From Takakia lepidozioides (lineage: Eukaryota; Streptophyta; Takakiopsida; Takakiales; Takakiaceae), in NCBI GenBank assembly GCA_030704615.1, contig CM060732.1, forward strand, positions 34,639,053 through 34,703,052: 64,000 nucleotides of DNA. The letters are read 5' to 3'. This document shows, piece by piece, positions 34,928-47,400 of this stretch (position 1 is its first letter; each line of letters starts with the position of its first letter). The notes under the pieces are model-generated. The model made no database searches and had not been told where the DNA came from. It saw only the letters and a list, made by a program, of their open reading frames with translations. The position numbers and the translations under genes were made by a program.

Positions 34928-36076
34928 CCTATAACCTTGTACGGATAAAAGAAGGAGACGAATGGAAAACGGCTTTTCAAACAAGGTATGGACATTTTGA
35001 ATACAGTGTTATGTTTTTCGGTCTTACCAATGCTCCAGCAATTTTCCAACATATGATGAATGACATCTTTCGAGAATTTTTAGATGACTTTATAGTCATC
35101 TATTTAGAGACATTTTGATATTTTCACATAATGAAGAAGAACAAGGCCGCAATGTACGCCTTATCCTTGGTAAATTAAGAGAAAGAGAACTATATGCCAA
35201 GTTGGAGAAATGTCTTTTCCATCAATCTGAGGTCGAATTTCTGGGCTACATTATTTCCGACAAAGGCGTCTTTATGGATCAGAAGAAAATACAAACCATC
35301 ATCGAGTGGATTAAACCAACTTCGGTCTGAGATGTACAATGTTTTCTGGGCTTTGCAAATTTCTATAAAATCTTCATAAATGACTACTCCAAAATTGTTG
35401 CACCGTTGACACGACTCACAGGGAAGGACAAATTTGTATGGGACGAGAAGGCTGACCAGACATTTGAAAGGTTAAAGCAGACATTTACAACGGCTCCAAT
35501 ACTGTACATACAGACCCATCTAAACCATTCTTCTTAGAAGCAGATGCATCGGACTTTGCACTTGGCGTGGTACTCTCGCAATACGGTACAGATGGCTGAC
35601 TCCACCCTGTTGGTTTTCGTTCTTGCAAATTTTCCGCTGCGGAGATCAATTATGAAATCCATGACAAAGAACTTCTACTGATTATCGATGATTTTGAGGA
35701 GTGACGACATCTATTGGAGGGAGCTAAACATCAGGTCACTGTCTATACCGATCACAAAAACCTCGAATATTTTATGAGTGCTCGTGTTTTGAATCGTCGT
35801 CAAGCGAGATGGAGTATGTCACTAACAAGGTTTGATTTTGTTATTACCTACCGTCCCGGACATCTTCAAGGAAAACCAGATGCTCTTTATCGACGATCGT
35901 ATCTTGCGCCAAAAGAAGGGGATGCAGTTTTTGACCAACAAAAATCCATTATCTTGAAACCAACAAATCTCCAATTGAATATGCTATCCATATCCACCTA
36001 TGACAATGCAGAGATCATAAAGGAGATTCAGGAAGCACTGAAGAGCGACCATTTTGCTACGACACTACGAAGTTAA
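34928..36076 (+). pseudogene. Chromovirus C-terminal RT and RNase H, broken
   Basis: RT continues through [16 protein letters not shown]. The catalytic YxDD region, FIVIYL at about 35090-35110, is destroyed by a frameshift, and the frame resumes as IFSHNEEEQGRN. Thumb and connection follow (YAKLEKCLFH...VEFLGYIIS). RNase H is recognisable from [18 protein letters not shown] near 35535, after a frame change, through [13 protein letters not shown] to [16 protein letters not shown] near 35890. A TGA at 35702-35704 stands where a tryptophan is usual before RHLLEG. Confidence 0.85.
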
Positions 36077-36184
36077 CTAAATCAACCTCGAGACAACCCA
36101 CATGTTACAAACGACTTCAAGTTCAAAGTTGACTTACTTTACTTCAAATGACTTCTCTATGTACCTCCAGGACCTACACGACTT

Positions 36185-37348
36185 CGAATTCTTCAAACAT
36201 GTCATGATCTTCCGGCTGCAGGACATTTCGGCTTCAACAAAACATTGGAGTTGATATCCAGGGACTATTGGTGGCCGCAGATGTGGAAACTCGTGAAAGA
36301 ATTCATAAAATCTTGTGACACGTGTGCTAGAGCGAAGGGACCACGATATCGACCTTACGTCCTTCTTCAACCATTACCCATTCCCGAGGGTCCATGGTCG
36401 TCTGTGTCTATGGACTTTATTACGGACCTTCCAATTTTTAAGACCACCGATTCAATCCTTGTTATTGTAGATCGTTTTACGAAGATGACACATTTCATTT
36501 CATGTAATAAGACGGTTACCGGCGAAGAAACTGCAAGACTCTTCCTCAATAATATCTATCGCATTCATGGACTCCCGAATGACATCGTATCTGATCGAGG
36601 ACCACAGTTCATATCAAATTTCTGGAGGGGATTATTTCACATATTGGATACTAAGATCAACCTCTCTACAGCTAATCATCCACAAACTGATGGTCAAACC
36701 GAACGTGTAAACCAGATTTTGCAGAAGTATCTTCGCTGTACGTTTAATTATCACCAAGATAATTGGACGGACCTTCTGTCATTGGCTGAGTTTGCCTACA
36801 ACAACACTATACATTATTCGACCAAGCAAACTCCATTTTTCTCCAATTATGGTCATCATCCTCGAGCAAACCCTTTCCACATGAAGACTATTGGAAGTCC
36901 TGCTGAAGAAAACCTTGCCTCTCATCTAGCTACGATTCACAAGGAGCTTACATCCCACCTCGCAGAAGCTCAAAAACAATACAAGGAGTATGCAGATCAA
37001 CGTCGCCAACTCCAACCCCAGTTCAAGGTCGGAGATTGTGTGTGGCTTCTTCGACAAGACATACAAATCTCGCGACCATTAAAGAAGTTGGATTATCAAC
37101 GCCTGGGACCATTCAAAATTATTGGACAAATAAATCCGGTGAGTTTTCGGCTTGAACTCCCACGAAGTATGCGCATCCATCCAGTCTTTCATGTTTCATT
37201 ATTGGAGTTGTATCATCCATCGAATATTCCAGAGAGAGTCTCCGTACCACCTCCACCAATCGAAGTCAATCAAGAACTTGAGTATGAAGTCGACGAAGTC
37301 CTAGACTCTCGCATCAAGTATAAACGTCTTGAATATTTCGTACATTAG
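36185..37348 (+). pseudogene. Chromovirus integrase with truncated chromodomain
   Basis: The zinc-binding part runs from an H..H block (HDLPAAGHFG) to CDTCARAKG. The catalytic core follows with DDE residues in SMDFITDLP, IVSDRGPQF and TANHPQTDGQTERVNQ (36400-36720). The C-terminal part includes the FKVGDCVWLL and LGPFKIIG blocks and HPVFHVSLLELY. A chromodomain begins YEVDEVLDSR and is cut by TAG at 37346-37348 at the position of an aromatic-cage/core tryptophan. It is legible beyond as KGYDISERTCEPLFNLANA to the stop at 37466-37468. Confidence 0.88.
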
Positions 37349-37986
37349 AAAGGCTACGACATCAGCGAACGAACGTGTGAACCTTTATTCAACCTCGCCA
37401 ATGCATCTGATAAAGTCCAAGAGTTTCATCAACGATATCCAGCTAACCCCCGAGCTACACGTCAATAAGACGTCACAACGATGATGTCAGCCAAGTTAGC
37501 TTCAAGGTGAAGATTCCACATTCAATGTACCTAATACACACTAAGGAGGGAGGAGCACCACACATCAATATATACAGCTACACTTCCAGCACTCTTGCAT
37601 CTTGTATTGGCAGCATGGAGTCACAAGAACCAGATACATTGGAGTTGTCGCTTACCCAGCTACTAGATCAGCCATTCCGACTCTCACGACCTTCAACATC
37701 ACGCCGACGCTCTCAAGACGATGGGCCACCAATGCGACACGTACTTCCTCGTCTGAACCCCGTACGACGACAAGTTTGAAAGCAACTTCGAAAATCAGAA
37801 TGCTCAAATCACTACGTGGTCCCAAGTTCAAGGTGTTGGACACTATCGATGGTTGCAGGGACCTATAAATCATTTGAGTCAAGAACGAAGAGCCGAATAC
37901 TTGACAAATACCATTCGCCCGATTTTGGAATTTCTCTAACTCTAAGCAAGTCCAAGATTTTACCGCTCATCGAGGAACTTGGCGCT

Positions 37987-38000
37987 AGAGGAAGGGGTGA
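37987..38000 (+). promoter_or_regulatory. Polypurine tract
   Basis: AGAGGAAGGGGTGA directly precedes the 3' LTR, where the plus-strand primer forms. One T interrupts the purines. Confidence 0.75.
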
Positions 38001-38596
38001 TGTCACGGACATAGCCCAGAAGAACTTATCAGGAGTACATACCAGAAGTTATCAAGTTATCATGTTACCGGAAGTTATCATGACTTATCGTGATTTATCA
38101 TGATCTACCATGATTTATCATTACTTACCAAGTTACCGAGAGTTTACCAAATTACCAAGAGTAACTTGGGAAACTACTCATGAGGCTTCATTTGGAGGAA
38201 ACTTCTCCATCAACATACCTCCTTTGTTTAAGGAAGTTTCTCCATCAAGAAACCTCCATATGTGAAGCTTCTTGGGGAAGCTTCTTAGTAGCCAGTATAT
38301 ATAGGAAACGAGACTGGACACTCTTCAGTCTCACCAACACCAGTTCAAGCTACTCTTGTTTCCAGTTCCCAGTACTCTAACCCAGTTTCCAATGTCTGGT
38401 ACTGCAGTCCAGTTTCCAGCCTTCCAGTATTCAAGTCGTGTTCCAATATCTTGTACTCTTGTTTATTGTTATAAAGATCGTCTTGATTCTTATTTACTCA
38501 TCGTGCATTCGGCCACGCCGACCTTGACTTCTTATCTACCATTGTACCTCTAGTTTTATCTTTTGTTTGTGTTCAGTCATGTTCTCGTCCTTGACA
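38001..38596 (+). repeat. 3' LTR of chromovirus
   Basis: Starts TGTCACGGACATAGCCC and ends TTGACA, as in the 5' copy. Differences by eye are scattered transitions plus loss of the two short internal units, so the insertion is not recent. The presumed RNA start reads AGTCTCACCAA here, one G-to-A change from the 5' copy. Confidence 0.92.
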
Positions 38597-38601
38597 AATG
38601 C

Positions 38602-39270
38602 TAGATCGTGAGCCCAGAGGCGTGAGGTAGGTGTATATTTCCGCTGAATGATTTACCTTTTCCAATCATTGCAGACTACATCTTTAACATCTATCCCTCC
38701 GCCGCCCCTCGTGTCATAAACTGCGATTTGATAAGTGTGCGATTGCCGAAGTAAGATGATTGGTGCCGACAATCACTTCAACTCTGTTTTTTTTTTGTTT
38801 TTTTTTTGTTTTTTTCCCGTATTGTTCCCAAAAAAAAAATTGCTCTGGTCTCTTCTGTGTTGCTATGTACTGCAGGCTTCTTTTTGATACTGTGATCCCT
38901 CTTCTCTTCGTTATTTTGGGGTCTTCCTGGGTTAGCCTCAATGGAGCCTTATGAGGTTATTTTGTCTTATTGTAATTGTTATTGTAAAACTTACAATTGT
39001 AATTGTAGAATGTTGTGGAATGGATGCCACAGTTTTAGGCGTATTTCCCATTTCGGGTATTTTGATGGTATTCTTGATGGTATTTTGGTTTTATGTTCCC
39101 TAAGTTCATCCCACGGTCATAGGACCCTCGGGTATAGGCGCCGTATGTTTCGGTTTACGTGGCGGATGCTGACATGGCGCCACGTCAACATTCGACACCA
39201 TGGCAACCTGCTGGCATCACGCTCACGCCAGCGTACGCTCATGCCACGTCACCAGTGTGTGAACGTACGC
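38602..39270 (+). mobile_element. Remnant of outer LTR element
   Basis: The sequence after the chromovirus continues TAGATCGTGAGCCCA, the LTR-like start interrupted by the insertion. A purine run GGCGGAAGGGGGGAA (32240-32254) lies on the other side as its polypurine tract. The GC-rich stretch at 39160-39270 with repeated CACGTCA/CGCTCACG words resembles 32050-32220. The outer element's far ends are not resolved. Confidence 0.4.
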
Positions 39271-39800
39271 TCACGCGGTTGCGTCGTTGCATACTGGGCA
39301 GTTATTCCAGATCGAGTCATTGCGTAGATTAAGCAGAATAATGTGTGCAGGCCACTGCGCATAGATTGCGGTCACCAGATGCCAGGTTCTAATACCTAGA
39401 TTGCAGTCTGTGAAGGCATGCTCAATATAAGTCTCACTTTGGTTGCAATTACAAACCACACAAGCACGATCAACATCTGGAAGGTAGCCATTGGAAAAAT
39501 TATGTTCGTCAGCTTCCACAAGAAAACACTGATTTTGGAGGAGCGGTGTTTGGCCAAATGTCCTTCCAGATAGAGTTCCATGCAGGGGGCTGCAAATCGA
39601 GGTTCCATTTGCACTTCCATTTACCTGCAAAATTAAATTCGTCTTCCTGAGAAGCAACCTATACCCCGTTTTCACTGTGTAGCCCAACAGTGGCGTGTTT
39701 TTGTCATCTTTCCATGACCATTCTCCTGGGTCCATCTGTAGTCTAGAGAGTGGAAAACATAAAAACCAAACGAATTCGGATTTTCTAGCCAAGCATATCT
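39271..39800 (-). pseudogene. L1-type LINE zinc-binding RT tail, broken
   Basis: Minus-strand frames carry the zf-RVT domain found at the C-terminus of plant L1-like reverse transcriptases: W.WKDDKNTPLLGYTVKTGYRLL, then (in another frame) KISVFLWKL..IIFPMATFQ, then (back in the first frame) DVDRACVVCNCNQSETYIEHAF.DC. Two frameshifts separate the parts. This is a different LINE lineage from the copies in LSF1 intron 4. Confidence 0.75.
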
Positions 39801-39944
39801 CTCCGCCCTAAGGAGGTGTTGGCACTGTGGACCCTGATAGAGTATCGAAGACTCTAATTCTATAGGCTTGGTCATGGTGCAGCTTTGCTTCGTCACTTTG
39901 CTTCGCAAGTAAGTTGCATTCCAATCAACCACCAGCTAAGTTTT

Positions 39945-40195
39945 CTATTTTTTTTTTCTATTTTTTTTGTAAATAAGAGGGAGGTAGCCCTCGGTAAATC
40001 TTTATTGATAGGAGAACTAAGTTTCTATTTTGTAATAGGCTTTGAGGCTCTTCTTCAATCTTAATATTTAGCGTGTCACATCCGTTGGGGTTGTTGCAGG
40101 TATCAGAGTGACCATCTCCATGGCGTTTCAGGGGGTAATAAGTACTAAGTGGATCGTGTATACAACAAATTGGCCAGTCAGTCCATGTGTCCATC
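39945..40195 (-). mobile_element. LINE-like 3' tail (minus strand)
   Basis: On the minus strand the sequence ends CAATAAAGATTTACC, then a polypyrimidine-rich stretch, then an A-rich tail (39945-39970), as expected of a polyadenylated retroposon 3' end. The coding part was not identified. Confidence 0.4.
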
Positions 40196-41493
40196 AGTTA
40201 GTTAGTTTTGCATTTGCATGCATGTCAGTCCTACATGGGGAGCATGGAGCATTTGCATACAGTTATTTTTAGCGTCGCATTCTACATTGTCACTACAGAA
40301 AAAAGAGGGGCAAATGTTTGGTCAGCTGAGCACTTGCAGTTTGCCCATCTTTGGCCCGCATCCAAGCCATTTCGGGCTGGGCATGCCATTGGGTTTGAAT
40401 CCCACCCTTTTGAAGGCCTATCAAAGTAACTAATTTCTATTTCTTATTTCAATGTGAAGCAACACTCTGACATTAGGGGGGTTCTTGTGATAGGGTGCTG
40501 ATGAAGTACCGCAAGCCAAGACTCGTCAGTGTTGCCTGCATCTCTGCATCTTCGTCAATCTTCCTCAAGGCTGCGCTGATCTTGAAAGTAACCTGTGCAA
40601 AGGATCCCGGTGTCTTCCGCTTCATGCCTGCCATTTCTCTAAGTTTTGCTGTTACTGCAACGAATTGGAGAGCCAATTCATGTATCAACAGCAGTATGAA
40701 GCACACTGGAATTTGCGTAGACAACAACTTCCAGTTCGCGGAAGAGGAAGTGTAAAAGCCTTTTTGGGTTTAAGTAGGGGTTCTGCCCTTTGGGTTTCCA
40801 CTTGCACTTCTCTAGAAGTTCCTAACAAGAGATTATAAGAGAGTTCTTGTGAAGTTACAGAGATTCCCCACCGTGTAACCCTGAGTGGAGTGACACTCCG
40901 CTCAGTTCCAATGTCACTCTTTAGAGAGCGTGGTGAAGATTTAACATGCTGGAAACCAGCGTACCATCCTATCAGAGATTGCAGGTGTGTCCATTAAGTT
41001 CTTACATTATTCCTAGTGTCCAATAAGCTCTATGAGCTTTCCGCGGACATTATAAAGCAACATTGCATTTCATTTCTCCCTTTTCTTTTCTTTTTCCTTT
41101 TTTGGGCTACAGTAGGCTAACATCAGGTGTGGCTATACCTTAAGGTAGTTTTGAGGTAGGTGTTAACTAAGCTACTGTTACAGGTATGTTTCAAGGATAG
41201 TTTTAACTATTAACTGGGGAAGGTACATGTGGACAAAACTCTCTTTCTTAGGGGAGCCAATAAGCAGCGGTAAAATGAATATGTAAAACGAGCTTGAAAG
41301 AATGACGGCGAGAGCTTTTGGAGGAGCACACGGCAGAGAGCTGCGATGCACGATTGCTCTGGCTCGCTGCTGAGCGCGGCTGCCACCAATTCACTCGCAT
41401 CTTCAGGAGTTCTGCAGTAAGATCTAACCAAGGTTTTGGGACCATAATTTTCAGACTAGGTCAAAAAATTCTGACAGAAACAAGGAAAACCAG
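40196..41493. other. Region upstream of LSF1
   Basis: No recognised gene. Overlapping frames at 40473-40755 on both strands lack motifs. A reverse copy of the AAGCTC/GAGCTT repeat family lies at 41025-41075. The last 200-300 bases are presumably LSF1 promoter and leader. Confidence 0.35.
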
Positions 41494-44400
41494 ATGCAGC
41501 TGTTGAGCTTTATAAAGGAGCAGGGTCCGTTGTCGGCCTGCAGCTGGTTGAGGACCAATGGGCTCCTCGTGAGTTCTATTGGCGATGGAAAACGAGTATC
41601 TTCAGAGCTGAAAATTTCGGGGGTGCAGTGCGTGAAGAAGGATAGAGGGAAATGGACTGCCAGAGGTATGAGCCTGCAGAAGGCTCTGCTTTGGGGCCAA
41701 AAATTGGGGACAGTAGGGCGCATGGACTGGAAAGTTGGGCACGAGAGAGGAGTTACAGTGAATGCTGGATTCCAAGACTCAGGAGACACTGGGGTGGTGA
41801 CGAAGAACAAGTATCCAATCAATTTGGATCAGTATATGGTCACATTAGACAAACCTATTGGCATTCGATTCGCTCAAACCCTTGGTGGCAAGGTCTACGT
41901 CGAATCCCTTGCGAAGAAGGTGATTCTGATTTCCTTTTGCAATTTACAAATGTTTCATTCAGTTGATTTTTTCACCCTCCAGGCTGTGTGACATTCGGAG
42001 GGTACAAATTCGAAGCTAGGACTGAGAGAATGACTCCTTCAACTCACGTATCTACTGTTAGTGCTTCGAGTCCCTCATGCTTTGATGCCTCGGTTTCAAC
42101 CCTGGGAATCCTGTATGCTTTGGTTCCTACTCATTTTTTTAATCTGCCCACCTACCGATTACCTTCGATGTGTTTAAACCACCACGTGAATAAATAATCC
42201 TACTCCAGGGTTACTGATGATTGAGCTCGCCACGTCAAGGGATACTTTGCATGGTGGTCTGTCTTTCAGGTGAGTTCTCAACTTGAATTTCTAGGAACGG
42301 AATGGCATGTTGGCTTGAATTGCTGGTGCCTGGTGGCCTCTGTTTCAGGGCAATGCAGAGAACTCAAAGATGATTATGGTGGGAGATTTGCTGAAGAAGA
42401 CCAGTGCAGAATCTGGCGATGCTATGTGGGAGGTTGATGACTTTGGTAGAACCATGTAAACATTGCTTTCTCCTTTCTTTTGATGCATGCTTTATTTTTC
42501 CTCATTCTATAATCTGCCCAGACAGTATGGTTTACCTACACCACACAGAAGCTGGTGCTTTGAGTGGCACCCTCTCTTAAAAGAAGAATTTTTCAAGGGA
42601 AGCACTTGAATCATATAGATGCCTAGAGTTGCTTGATTCCACTTTGTATATACGGCCTATGTAGAGAGTGGATATGTGGAGCTGTTAACACTGCATTAAC
42701 TACATCAGAGCTGCACATGGCTTTTGTACATTTTTATATTATGTCCACCTCACAGGTTTTCACCCTTCAATTCTAGAGGATGCAGAGGGTTTTGCCTAAA
42801 GTTTCACTTTGTTGGCAGCACATTGGGCCATCTTTCACATTGGTGCAATACATACATACATGACTTACGTACTGGTGTTCATATCCTGTGGATCTTCACA
42901 CAACGAAAGTGTGCATCAAGCTGGCCTAGAGTGGCAGAGAATATCTTTGGCACGTGTGGCTATGAGGTGACATCTGATTTTATAGTTGATGCTGGGGTGT
43001 GCTTGGGTCAGGCATGCCATTAAGACACGGAGTGGACCAGTGAGCCTGGTTTTTGAAAGGTCTTCACCACCGGTGCACACTGCTATACCTAAGAAGAAGG
43101 ACATCCCTTTCAATTCTGGCCGAGTTGCCCTGGCTACTTGGAATGGCAGCATTTTAGTATCTCCATTTCAGGGAGGAAATGTTGGGTTTGTGACATATTC
43201 CTCAAAGTACATCATGCCAAAAGGTTTGATGAGCCTAGCTAGATTAAGTGAAGTCAAGGAGCCTTATGCTGATGTAGCAGGGGCCAGAGCCTTGGATGCA
43301 TTTGAGGCAAAAAATCCAGGGGGTGCTGAAGTTTCATTTGAAGTTATTGCGGCTGGCAGTGATGACTTGTTGGATGGAGAGATTGAATGGTCTCATGGAA
43401 GCTTTCTGAATGATGAGTATGCATCTGCACTTGAACGTACACAGAATGATCTGTGCTATGATCCTTCCCGTGGCATAAGCTATAGCAAGGTGAGGTACTT
43501 TGCTTTTGCTGTCAGATCCAATTTTCAGGCAGAAGAAAGGTGTAATTGACTTGGTTGATGCTTTTGATGGACTGGTTATGATCATCCTTTATGGGCTGTG
43601 GAATATTCTCAACCCTTCAAGATTCTTCCGTCTTGTTGGGGAGAACAGGAGGGTTGTTTGGTTTGGATGATGAGCTGTGAGACTGCCCTGCTGCCTATCA
43701 CTTCAATTTTGTTGTTGTCTTTTGCAGTAGCCAGTTGTTATATGCAGATGGTGCTTGTGGGTGTGTAATATGTCTCAGTAGGAGAACAAACTGCTTTTCC
43801 TTAGGCCAGTTTCAAATGTGGGGCCTACTTGCAGATAACAGAGCAAGTCTTTGTTGGCTCATGTATTCAGACTGAAGCTGACGTCGGTTTTCTCTCGGAA
43901 ACTCTGGTGCATACCCTTCCCTCGCTTGTCTCTTTTTCTCTTTCCCTCTGTCATGTTCTCTGCTCCCGTCAATATAATACAAAAACTGAAACTACAAAAA
44001 CTACATTTCGGATGTTATAAAGCACCAATTCATTTCATTTCTTTCTTTCTCTCTCTCTCTCTCCAGTCTCCCTGTCCTCTACGAATCCTATTGCCATTGG
44101 GTGGACTTGATATGGGAGTAGATAAATGTCTCTGTGGCTAAATGCCGGCCTTGTGACCTCGTGTCTTTGTTTGTTTTGACCTGAAGCACTCTGCTTCAGG
44201 TAAGATAGTGCATTGGATTTAGTTGGAGAGTTTGGAGCCTCTCCCTCTTTAGAGTATGTCTAGGCGGGCCATTCCCTGCAGCTTCTTTGGAGTGTGATCT
44301 CTGAATGGTAACAAGCGGACCCGTACCACTTGGGGGCAGCCCCTCCGCCCAAAATGGGCAGTTGCATGCTCTGTCTAGCATGCTCGGCACTTGGGCTAGG

Positions 44401-47400
44401 GTTGGTCCTTTTGCTTAAACTTATAGCCTGCAAAATCAATCAATTTGATATGCCGTGGAGATAACAACATTCCCCAGGGTGATTCCTGGGCATGGTTACT
44501 TATACCAAACCTAGGGTTTCATGTGTAGTTTTTGGGGTGAATCCCAGGATGGACAATGTGTCCTTTAACGGTGACACAGCTTTTGGTGTGAGCAGACAAG
44601 TTATGGACCACTCTCCACATCTTTCCCTTAATCCCAGATTACCAGAGTTGGAGCCATAGACCATCTTTCCACACTGTCAGAAGCCTTTTGTGACATCCAA
44701 GCAAAAGAGAAAAGTGGGTTCCCCTTCTTTTTTCCTTCCCTGGATAGGCTGAGAGCGAAGATATGATCCACACAGCCCCTGTTTCTCTCAAAGCCAGCTC
44801 CAGATAAGGTTAAAGAGAAGTACAAGGGCCTCTATCATGGGGTCGCCACAGTGCTTGATAAGCTCGTTGACTATGCCATCAGGTCCACCAGCTTTATGTC
44901 TGTTTAAATGCTCAATAGCTTCCACAATTTCAGAAGAACTAATGGGAGTGTTGTAACCCTTTGAAATATACTCCAGTTCATCAGGGCGGTCTGGAATCAT
45001 AGGAAGAGTTTTTTCAACTCTGTCCTTCCATTCTTCAGAAGACCCTGCACATTTTACCTAGAATTTCTGCCAAGGATACTGTAGTGAGTTTCTTAGGTGT
45101 TGACAATGTCAACCTTTGAAGTCACCACTGCACCCTTAGTAGTCCTCTGCACTTGTACTTTGCGGACAATGTTTCGGCTTGTACAGATGTTGAAGGGCCA
45201 ACCAGAATCTCTTGTCATTACCACCATGGTTATTCGAGTTTTTTCACTGTATAACTTGTCCAAAATAATTTCTTCTGAGACCTTACAAGCTGATTGATAT
45301 CTTTGCAGATCTGGAAGTACCTAGCCCACAATTCTTTGTTGACTTTCAAATTGCTTCACTCTTTATAGAGGACTCATCTCTTGGCTATCTTGAGTTTGGT
45401 CTACCAATTAACAGCTCTACCACAAACAATTAGTTTCCTCCTGATGATTTTGTCAGCCACAGAGGAGACAAAACTCTCCAAAGAATCCACCGCCCTTTCG
45501 ACTTCATTTCTTGCATGACCAGAGCGAGACTGAAGACCTTGGAGCAAATGGACGAACTGAGGGAGAGCCTCTTGCAAGGCCTGGACATGGACCTCTTCAG
45601 TTTGGAATTTCTCTATGCGCCACTTCCGAATCGAACGTTTTCACAGATCTCATAGTGTCGGGGAAGCACCTTTTGATCGCAGTCCAAACCGGGAAGTGGT
45701 CAGAGGTGCCAATATCAGTTCTGTCGATCAACTATGATTGCTCCTGAACGGCCAACTGTGGCTAATGGCACCATCTCAAGACTTGATAACAGAGGTACTT
45801 TGAAGGTTTTAATGTCTAAAAATGCGACAAATAGAGTCTCACATCAAATCAATTTCAAAGAAGTTCGTCTCTTGACTGGCTGGAGAGCGGTCTTAGACAT
45901 TGGTGATTCAGTGAGGTGCTCTAGGAAGACAACCAAGGGTGGGGACTTCAACTTGAAAGTTTCTAACCGGTACGATGCCCTGGATGAGGTTGATGCCAAG
46001 CAGCCAGACAGACTAGATGGCCCTTTGTGTGCTCAGTCTGAGTGTCGTGTGACTGAAGGATATGGTACTCTGAATGGTTTGCCAATCCTTAAAGTTTACA
46101 CAAGACGAGCAAAATCTACACATGGAGTAATTGACTGACAGAAGTCTAACTTCTTCGACATAGACCAACCTCAAGGATGTACCCTCTCCCCTGTGCTCTT
46201 CAATTTTTTCATCAATGAACTCCTCGAGGATGCGGAAAGTGAGGGATTTGGGGTAAGAGTCGGTGATGCCACCATACCAGCCCTTATGTTTGGGGATGAC
46301 TTCGCAGCCATAGGGGAGACTCCATCCAATCTTCAGGAGTTGATTGATTGCACGAAGAGATACTTTGACCTTTGGGGGCTAGACGTTAACGTCAGTAAAT
46401 GCGCAATGGTGGCATTCAACGACCAAGGGGAGGGAGGAGACAATCTCGAGTGACAGTGGGGAAGCCAAGAGATTCCTGTCCTCCCTTCCTACACATACCA
46501 TGGTGCTGAGTTTTCCTCCAACTGTAATTGGGATGCGCATATTCAAAAAGTTGTTCAATCTGGCAAGCGCAAAGCATTGGGTCTCACTAATTTTTTCCAC
46601 CGCAGAGCGATCAATTTTGAAGGAAAAAACACCATGCTTTGCCGCGTTATTAGGCCTGCCTTGGAGTACGCATCTGCAGTGTGGGTTGATGACTCCAACC
46701 AGCCTAAGCCTCTAGAATCCATTCAAGTGGGGGTGCTCAAGGAGTGCATGTCAGCATGCTCCAAAACAGCTGATGTGGCTGTTCGGGGTGAGTTTGGCAT
46801 CCCTCCCTCAAGCTCCCGACAAGATGAATTCAAGGTCAGATGGTGGGGTCAGCTGCAACATATGACTGATATCAGATATCTTAAGTTAATCGACTCTTTA
46901 TGTTGGAAGCAGGATCGCCCTGTCGAACAGGCCAAGTCCTGCCATAAAAGGGTAGAAGAGATTTTCAAGGATCTGAATCCAAGTCTGCAAGTCTTGACCC
47001 TGCTGGATAAATCTGACTTTAGAGGCTATAGTGTCCAAAACCGTGTCTGTTGCCAGGAGATCGTCTGATGAAAATGGAGTTAGGCAGAAAACTTCCCTGA
47101 ACTTGTCTCCAGTCTGTCACATGGGGAGGCCATCACGGATGACTTCAAGGGTTTACCCACTCTCGGCACTAGACTGAAATTTAAACTCAGGCGGGAAGCC
47201 TACCTTTGAACAGCAAACAGATGCAGAGAGGCAACGGGGATTGCTTCTGATTCATTGTCCTGGGTACTCTAACCAGGGAGACGCCCTCTTCAAATTTCGT
47301 CCAGGGTGTGCCTGTACCTCTGTTTACCAACTTTGAAAATCTCAAGGCTGAGCCAAAAGCCCAGGCCCTTTTGGGGCCTAGTTATTGGGAAAATTACACA

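Larger units (their letters stand above)
32258..38596 (+). mobile_element. Ty3/gypsy chromovirus, complete but inactive
   Basis: A 6.3-kb element with LTRs at 32258-32909 and 38001-38596, a 5-bp AATGC target duplication, a primer-binding site at 32912-32922, a polypurine tract at 37987-38000, and gag-protease-RT-RNase H-integrase-chromodomain in the order of a chromovirus. Stops and frameshifts break gag, RT and chromodomain, so it cannot move by itself. It sits in the terminus of another LTR element: the flanks, once the insertion is removed, match the LTR-like terminus at about 2985. Chromoviruses of Tcn1-like groups are reported from non-seed plants, but the exact clade needs a tree. Confidence 0.93.

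Noticed and set aside
40473-40755. Overlapping 84- and 86-residue frames on opposite strands
   Set aside because: No recognisable motif and no splice chain to a neighbour; could be part of an unknown transcript but cannot be supported.
41210-41445. Minus-strand frames just upstream of LSF1
   Set aside because: No motif; they overlap the presumed LSF1 promoter and leader.
42724-43023. Frame inside LSF1 intron 2 (MYIFILCPPHRFSPF...)
   Set aside because: It runs through the acceptor site into exon 3 in a different frame; an intronic artefact.
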